Shown in pieces: positions 7,283-10,920 of a stretch of 10,920 bases of DNA. The DNA comes from Actinomycetota bacterium (GTDB taxonomy: Bacteria; Actinomycetota; Actinomycetes; Nanopelagicales; Nanopelagicaceae): contig SXMA01000011.1 of assembly GCA_005777515.1 (NCBI GenBank), positions 1-10,920 of the forward strand, read 5' to 3'. The translations under genes were made by a program, and so were the position numbers. The first letter of the stretch is position 1. Each line of letters starts with the position of its first letter. The notes under the pieces are model-generated. The model did no database searches, was not told the DNA's origin, and saw only the letters and a program-made list of their open reading frames with translations.

Positions 7283-8832
7283 GTAAAACTCTCCAAAACT
7301 TTAGATTTCCTTACCCCATAAAGTGAAATGCTTGCCACCAAGAAGAAGATTAGAACAGATATTGCACTAGCCAAGCCTAAATCTTGAAGATTACTTCCAA
7401 AAGCGATTTGGTAGGTATAGCTAATCAATATGTCAGTAGATCCGGCAATCTCACCATCTAATTGCTCTCTTGGTCCCCCGCCAGTTAATAGATAGATTAG
7501 ATTGAAGTTATTAAAATTAAAGGCAAAAGATGCAATAAGAAGTGGTGAGAGTATTTGGAGAAGTAGAGGAAGAGTGACTTTGCTAAAAACTTGCCTTGGG
7601 TTTGCTCCATCTATCGCTGCTGCCTCCAATAATTCACTAGGAATTGCCTGCAACGATCCACTAGAAACTAAGTAGAAGTAAGGAAATCCCAGCCATAGAT
7701 TTACCAATATCACGGCAAATCGAGCAAATGTCGGATCTTGAAACCAGGCAATGTCACTTCCTAAAATCTCATTCACCGCACCAAATTCCGTATTGAACAT
7801 TCCTCCCCAAATGAGAATCGACATAACACTTGGCATTGCATACGGGAGCACCAAGATTGACCGGTATATGCGGCGACCACGAATGGGCTTGTTAAGGGCA
7901 AGAGCTAGAAGTAGGCCAAAAGAGAATTGAGTAAGCACAGTTAAGGTAGCAAATACTACGGTCCAAATAAAGACTGAAATTAATGGATCTCTAACTCTCT
8001 CATCACTGACTAGTCTTACGTAATTGGTAAACCACGCTGGATCTCTCCATCCCGGTTCAAGAAAATCAGATTTATCATCTGGATTAACGTAATTTCCATT
8101 ACCGTTGTCTCGGTAAATTGAATCATTTATTAAACTCTTAAAAATGTCTTGATCTGGTAGATACTCCAAGCTCTGGCGAAATACTGCGCCGACGTTCAGA
8201 TTCTCCACAGTAATAAAGTATTGCTTGTTGTAAAAATAGCGGACTGTCGCTGCTTTGCTCGAAGCTATTTCACTTGCATCAAGTGGAGTGAATCCGTTGA
8301 CTCTCTGCGCAACAAAATTTTCATCAAGTTCTACTTGATCACTTAGAAGTTCAAATCTGCGCTCTGAAGTTGAAATGAAATATGCTTTGTTTTCTATATC
8401 TGAAACTAGAATTGCTTCACTTTCTTGGAATTTTCCAACCACAATATCAAAGGCTGAATTATTCTCATCGGGTTCAAGAGCAAGTGCTTTGATACGACCG
8501 ATTGCCTCTTCTTTGCCGATGTAGTTTCCAGTCTTGTAGTTATAGGTCGACATAACAACGGTATAAAGAATTGGGGTAATAACAAATGCTGATAAGAGTA
8601 GAATCCCTGGTAAGAAGAACTTAAGCGGAACAGTTCTTTTACTAAAGTAAGTAAAATTAATTGCAAAAATAGCAATGGCAAGAAATGCTGCTATGACATA
8701 CTCTTTTTTGGCAAATGCACTCTGCGTTAGAGTCAGAAGTAGAGCGCTGATCAGCGCCACAATGGCAACCTTTATAGTGGTTGCAACTTTTCCTCGGATA
8801 AGCATCGAAAGCAGATTGATCACCAACTCCAA
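7279..8832 (-). CDS. malF: Maltose/maltodextrin ABC transporter permease MalF with large extracytoplasmic domain
   Basis: MalF pairs with MalG to form the maltodextrin channel. Three hydrophobic segments (about 19-40, 45-63, 70-94) precede a soluble stretch of about 185 residues (96-283), followed by five more segments from about 284 on. This is the eight-helix plus P2-domain plan of E. coli MalF (514 residues), not the six-helix form of about 300 residues common in Gram-positives. Other close matches recalled from E. coli are FIWTVVF (288-294), LVLPYAMPS (327-335), NLWLGFPY (378-385), the EAA loop (403-422, EAAAIDGA) and ASFAFNFNNF (434-443). In E. coli the P2 domain contacts MalE. The start is unresolved: TTG 8832 (used here) and ATG 8805 lack an RBS, and GTG 8823 has GGAG only 3 nt away; all are in frame and TM1 is kept in each case. 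It follows malE after a 105-nt gap holding a strong stem-loop. Confidence 0.94.
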   Translation of the reverse strand: MELVINLLSMLIRGKVATTIKVAIVALISALLLTLTQSAFAKKEYVIAAFLAIAIFAINFTYFSKRTVPLKFFLPGILLLSAFVITPILYTVVMSTYNYKTGNYIGKEEAIGRIKALALEPDENNSAFDIVVGKFQESEAILVSDIENKAYFISTSERRFELLSDQVELDENFVAQRVNGFTPLDASEIASSKAATVRYFYNKQYFITVENLNVGAVFRQSLEYLPDQDIFKSLINDSIYRDNGNGNYVNPDDKSDFLEPGWRDPAWFTNYVRLVSDERVRDPLISVFIWTVVFATLTVLTQFSFGLLLALALNKPIRGRRIYRSILVLPYAMPSVMSILIWGGMFNTEFGAVNEILGSDIAWFQDPTFARFAVILVNLWLGFPYFYLVSSGSLQAIPSELLEAAAIDGANPRQVFSKVTLPLLLQILSPLLIASFAFNFNNFNLIYLLTGGGPREQLDGEIAGSTDILISYTYQIAFGSNLQDLGLASAISVLIFFLVASISLYGVRKSKVLESFT

Positions 8833-8862
8833 ATGTTTGGTTGAAACCTTACTGCAGAAAGA

Positions 8863-8896
8863 GAACTGACGTGGTCCCTTAGAACCACGTCAGTTC
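8863..8896 (-). terminator. Perfect 13-bp stem-loop between malE and malF (attenuator / mRNA-stabilising element)
   Basis: GAACTGACGTGGT (8863-8875) and ACCACGTCAGTTC (8884-8896) are exact reverse complements, separated by an 8-nt loop. On the minus strand the stem begins about 41 nt after the malE stop and is followed by a pyrimidine-rich but not pure-U stretch (TCTCTTTCT). A leaky intrinsic terminator or a 3' stabiliser of malE mRNA both fit, because malF, malG and the hydrolases follow on the same strand with no obvious new promoter. Confidence 0.75.
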
Positions 8897-8937
8897 ACCT
8901 AATTCATCTTGATATCAATCAAGAGTTTTTCTGCTGA

Positions 8938-10188
8938 CTATAGGTCGTTATAAGCAGCCTTGAGGTTTGCTCGCCAAATTGCGGCCAACTTCTTAGCCTC
9001 AGTTACAGCGTCCTTGCCATCGACTAGAACTGCAGTCCAGTAAGCAGGTGCTGAATCCCAGTAGCTCTTACCACTAGGTCCGTTCAAAATAGCACCAACC
9101 TGAGGAACGCTTGCAGCAGCAGCAGAGGCGCCAAATCCTTTTTGGCCATCTGTAACTGTTGCATCGGATGCAGCGCCTTTTTCAGCTGGTGGGCGCTTTT
9201 CATTTAACTGATAGGCAACCTGACCTGCAGTGGATCCGAAGAAGTCAACGAGTAGAGACTTAGCTGCTGCCTCTACACCGTTTGATGCTGCAAATGTTGT
9301 TAGAAGCGCACCAGATACTGATCCGAATGCATTTCCACTCCTACCTGAAGTACCTGGAACTGGCATTAGATTCATAGTGAATCCCTTTGCCTTGTAATCA
9401 TTCCACTCCCAGTTTCCAATGATTGCGAAAGGAACGCTTCCGGCTAGGAAGTTGTCCTTGCAACCAGTATCAGTTGCTGGGAAGAAGCCATTGCTCTTCT
9501 TGCCATCCATTAGGAACTTCTTTACGTTTGCGCCAAACTCATTTGGATTGAATGACTTGGACTTATTTATAGTTCCATTTGGATTGAAGTAGTAAGCATC
9601 AGCTCCAAGTGCTGAAAATACTGAGTGTGCGCCCCATGACATACCGCCACCGGCTACACATAGACCAGCCTTTAGGCTCTTGGAAGTCTTATTGGCCTTG
9701 TAGTAATCAACCATTTCACCAAATGACTTTGGAGCGGAAGTTACAAGCTTGGTGTTGTAGATCATTGCCACGTTGTTTACGTCAACAGGAATGCCATACA
9801 ACTTCTTCTTATAAGAGAGATCATAGAACTGGGATGCTGAGAATCTGGCGCGCTGTGACGCGGTCAGAGTTAATGGAGCTAGCTTTCCATTCTTAGCAAG
9901 TGTTGGGACCCAGTCATTAGCACCAACTACGATATCTGGACCAGTAGTTGCTGTTGCCTTATCGATCGCATCTTTTAGCGCATCGAAGTTAGCAAATGAC
10001 TTGATAGTTACGGTATATCCCGGAACCCAGTCACCTTTTGTTGCCAGAGTTTTTGTAAGATTTGGTCCGCGTGATTCATCTGCCCAGACCACAATTTTCG
10101 TGTTGGCTTGAGCAGGTGTCACAGCAAGGCCTGCTGCAAGAGCAAGTGTTGCTAGTACTGCGAACCCTCTAAAGAATTTCTTCTTCAT
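8938..10188 (-). CDS. malE: Maltose/maltodextrin ABC transporter substrate-binding protein MalE
   Basis: The 416-residue precursor of an extracytoplasmic binding protein hands maltodextrins to MalF/MalG. Residues 1-28 are a signal peptide (MKKKFFRGF, an alanine/leucine core, then cleavage after PAQA) with no cysteine, so it is processed by signal peptidase I and not lipidated. The mature part shows the bilobal family 1 pattern: KIVVWADE (31-38), TGPDIVVGANDW (82-93), LYGIPVDVNNVAMIYN (130-145), FAIIGNWEWNDY (254-265, matching the WAW ligand-stacking stretch of E. coli MalE) and a tryptophan-containing C-terminal segment (YWTAVL, 383-388). Cysteines 177 and 243 could form a disulfide. I chose the ATG at 10188 because GGAGGA lies 7 nt upstream and a clean signal peptide starts there; a longer TTG-start version (10239) would add 17 residues before it. 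It is first in the operon and is probably the most expressed gene of it. Maltodextrin specificity is inferred from the neighbours and these matches. Confidence 0.93.
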   Translation of the reverse strand: MKKKFFRGFAVLATLALAAGLAVTPAQANTKIVVWADESRGPNLTKTLATKGDWVPGYTVTIKSFANFDALKDAIDKATATTGPDIVVGANDWVPTLAKNGKLAPLTLTASQRARFSASQFYDLSYKKKLYGIPVDVNNVAMIYNTKLVTSAPKSFGEMVDYYKANKTSKSLKAGLCVAGGGMSWGAHSVFSALGADAYYFNPNGTINKSKSFNPNEFGANVKKFLMDGKKSNGFFPATDTGCKDNFLAGSVPFAIIGNWEWNDYKAKGFTMNLMPVPGTSGRSGNAFGSVSGALLTTFAASNGVEAAAKSLLVDFFGSTAGQVAYQLNEKRPPAEKGAASDATVTDGQKGFGASAAAASVPQVGAILNGPSGKSYWDSAPAYWTAVLVDGKDAVTEAKKLAAIWRANLKAAYNDL

Positions 10189-10195
10189 TAATTTT

Positions 10196-10201
10196 TCCTC
10201 C
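10196..10201 (-). promoter_or_regulatory. malE ribosome binding site
   Basis: The minus strand reads GGAGGA, then 7 nt, then the ATG at 10188. It is a near-consensus Shine-Dalgarno and decides the malE start in favour of the signal-peptide methionine rather than a TTG 51 nt further upstream. Confidence 0.8.
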
Positions 10202-10238
10202 ATGGAAGTATCTACAGCGAGGGGCTGCAGAGAAGGCA

Positions 10239-10267
10239 ATTCCAGCCCTAAACAAAGATGGCGTCAA
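10239..10267 (-). promoter_or_regulatory. Candidate sigma70-type promoter for the mal operon
   Basis: On the minus strand TTGACG (10267-10262; 5 of 6 to TTGACA) is followed after 17 nt by TGGAAT (10244-10239; 4 of 6 to TATAAT). Transcription would start near 10232 and leave a leader of about 45 nt before malE. The -35 box and spacing are good, the -10 box is poor, and a poor -10 would be consistent with an activated promoter. This is a pattern match only. Confidence 0.35.
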
Positions 10268-10350
10268 CACTAAAGGGCCCTATCGGCAAGCGATCTTGGG
10301 CGGTTACTTATTTGTTATAAATCACTTGCCTTTACACGCTAGTTTTCAGA

Positions 10351-10920
10351 CTAGAGGTGAAGTCCTGAAACGCTCTCATCCCAGCCCTTAACATCCTCCG
10401 GCCTTCTTGGCGCCTTACCGATATATCGAGCAGATGGTCTAATTAAGCGACCAGTTCTTTTCTGCTCCAAGATATGGGCCGACCAGCCAGCAGTTCTTGC
10501 TGAAGTAAACATTGGTGTGAACATATGTCCTGGAACTTCTGCAAAATCAAGAAGAACAGCGGCCCAGAATTCAACGTTTGTCTCCAAAACTCTATCTGGT
10601 CTTCTCTCACGAAGTTCAGCTAACGCTGCATCTTCTAACGCTTTAGCAACTTGATAGCGAGGAGCACCAAGTTCTTCGCAAGTTCTACGAAGCGTTCTCG
10701 ATCTTGGATCCTGCGCGCGATAAACGCGATGACCAAATCCCATCAAGCGCTCACCTTTATCTAACAACTCTTTCACATATGCTCTTGCATCTCCGCGTCT
10801 TTCAACTTCTTCAATCATCTGCAGAACTCTGGAAGGAGCGCCGCCATGAAGTGGCCCAGACATCGCTCCAATTGCTCCAGATAAAGCTGCTGCAACATCA
10901 GCACCTGTTGATGCAATTAC
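10351..10920 (-). CDS. Citrate synthase, actinobacterial 'citrate synthase 2' type (N-terminal half outside the window)
   Basis: The frame runs from the window edge to the TAG stop at 10351, giving the last 189 residues of a protein that is typically about 370 long. Citrate synthase condenses oxaloacetate and acetyl-CoA in the first step of the TCA cycle, in the cytoplasm; some paralogues prefer propionyl-CoA (2-methylcitrate). Visible active-site parts: GPLHGG (22-27, His25), LMGFGHRVYR (59-68, His64 and following Arg) and NVEFWAAVLLD (115-125). In classical enzymes the last block reads NVDFYSG with a catalytic Asp; here Glu117 takes the place, which as I recall is shared by the actinobacterial CitA-like group. 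Later arginines (142, 161, 165) fit substrate binding. A methionine at 10863 is internal, not the start. The gene is on the same strand as malE but separated by 162 bp, and is functionally unrelated to sugar uptake except that it consumes the acetyl-CoA produced. The family is sure; citrate versus methylcitrate is open. Confidence 0.92.
   Translation of the reverse strand, partial: VIASTGADVAAALSGAIGAMSGPLHGGAPSRVLQMIEEVERRGDARAYVKELLDKGERLMGFGHRVYRAQDPRSRTLRRTCEELGAPRYQVAKALEDAALAELRERRPDRVLETNVEFWAAVLLDFAEVPGHMFTPMFTSARTAGWSAHILEQKRTGRLIRPSARYIGKAPRRPEDVKGWDESVSGLHL

Larger units (their letters stand above)
10189..10350 (-). other. Intergenic region between citrate synthase and malE
   Basis: This 162-bp gap is the largest in the window and the natural place for operon control. 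Besides the promoter and RBS candidates it holds an 8-bp palindrome AGGGCCCT (10274-10281) just upstream of the -35 box, and an inverted pair GGCAAG (10285-10290) / CTTGCC (10325-10330) separated by 34 nt. Further matching short arms are GGGCTG (10222-10227) and CAGCCC (10243-10248). Any of these could be an operator for a LacI-type regulator, but none has the clear central-CG dyad usual for that family. I see no convincing terminator for the citrate synthase gene, only a 5-bp CTAGT/ACTAG hairpin at 10339-10354. Confidence 0.5.

Noticed and set aside
8406..8681. 91-codon open frame on the minus strand within malF
   Set aside because: Same strand but another frame, wholly inside the P2-domain coding region of malF; its leucine-rich start merely reflects the AT-rich transmembrane codons in shifted frame.
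9609..9896. 95-codon open frame on the plus strand opposite malE
   Set aside because: It lies entirely antisense to a well-supported malE, has no recognisable family or RBS, and its odd composition follows from the opposite gene's codons.
10189..10239. N-terminal extension of malE from a TTG at 10239
   Set aside because: It would put 17 polar residues before a classic signal peptide and would run through the GGAGGA Shine-Dalgarno that serves the ATG at 10188.
10314..10319. TATAAC on the minus strand as a -10 box for malE
   Set aside because: No acceptable -35 hexamer lies 16-18 nt upstream, so the TTGACG-based candidate nearer to malE is preferred.
10339..10354. CTAGT/ACTAG hairpin at the end of citrate synthase as a terminator
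   Set aside because: Only 5 bp, AT-rich, overlapping the stop codon and without a following U-tract on the minus strand.
1..10920. CRISPR array, transposase, integrase, tRNA or defence system
   Set aside because: No regularly spaced repeats, no recombinase or nuclease motifs and no cloverleaf-like segment were seen; the window is almost fully occupied by recognised metabolic and transport genes.

Overview
This AT-leaning window (I estimate low-to-mid 40s % GC, not computed) looks like the chromosome of a streamlined planktonic actinobacterium, most likely of the freshwater acI (Nanopelagicales) type. The evidence is tight packing with 1-4 nt gene overlaps, an actinobacterial-style citrate synthase of the 'NVEFWAAV' kind, Shine-Dalgarno-led starts, and a gene mix typical of a sunlit-water heterotroph (polyamine enzyme, photolyase, starch/maltodextrin uptake). 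The taxonomic call is an inference; no rRNA or other marker is present.

Layout. Positions 1-1311 (+) hold the 3' part of a homospermidine-synthase-like gene, cut by the window edge. It converges on everything else: all remaining genes are on the minus strand, and the two facing stop codons are only 3 nt apart. Read in the direction of minus-strand transcription, the order is: the 3' half of citrate synthase (10920-10351, cut by the window edge); a 162-bp gap with the likely promoter and a strong RBS; malE (maltodextrin-binding protein); a 13-bp perfect stem-loop; malF; malG; a secreted alpha-amylase-family GH13 enzyme; a cytoplasmic CBM34-like/GH13 maltodextrin-cleaving enzyme; and a class I photolyase (phrB).

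How the genes fit together. The central block (10188-2717) is a self-contained starch/maltodextrin operon. The exported GH13 enzyme trims extracellular glucan, MalE captures the oligosaccharides, MalF/MalG import them, and the second GH13 enzyme, which has no signal peptide, hydrolyses them inside. MalF and MalG closely resemble the enterobacterial proteins; MalF even has the large extracytoplasmic P2-type domain. No MalK ATPase is encoded in the window, so it must be supplied from elsewhere. No transcriptional regulator is encoded here either.

Points of interest: MalE has an ordinary signal-peptidase-I type leader with no lipobox cysteine, which is odd for a binding protein in a monoderm. 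A strong hairpin separates malE from malF, placed like the elements that set malE:malF stoichiometry in enterobacteria. The two GH13 genes overlap by 41 nt, with a very strong Shine-Dalgarno inside the upstream gene. The citrate synthase has Glu where the classical catalytic Asp would be. A homospermidine synthase in an actinobacterium also deserves a phylogenetic check. I see no mobile element, CRISPR array, RNA gene or clearly undescribed system.
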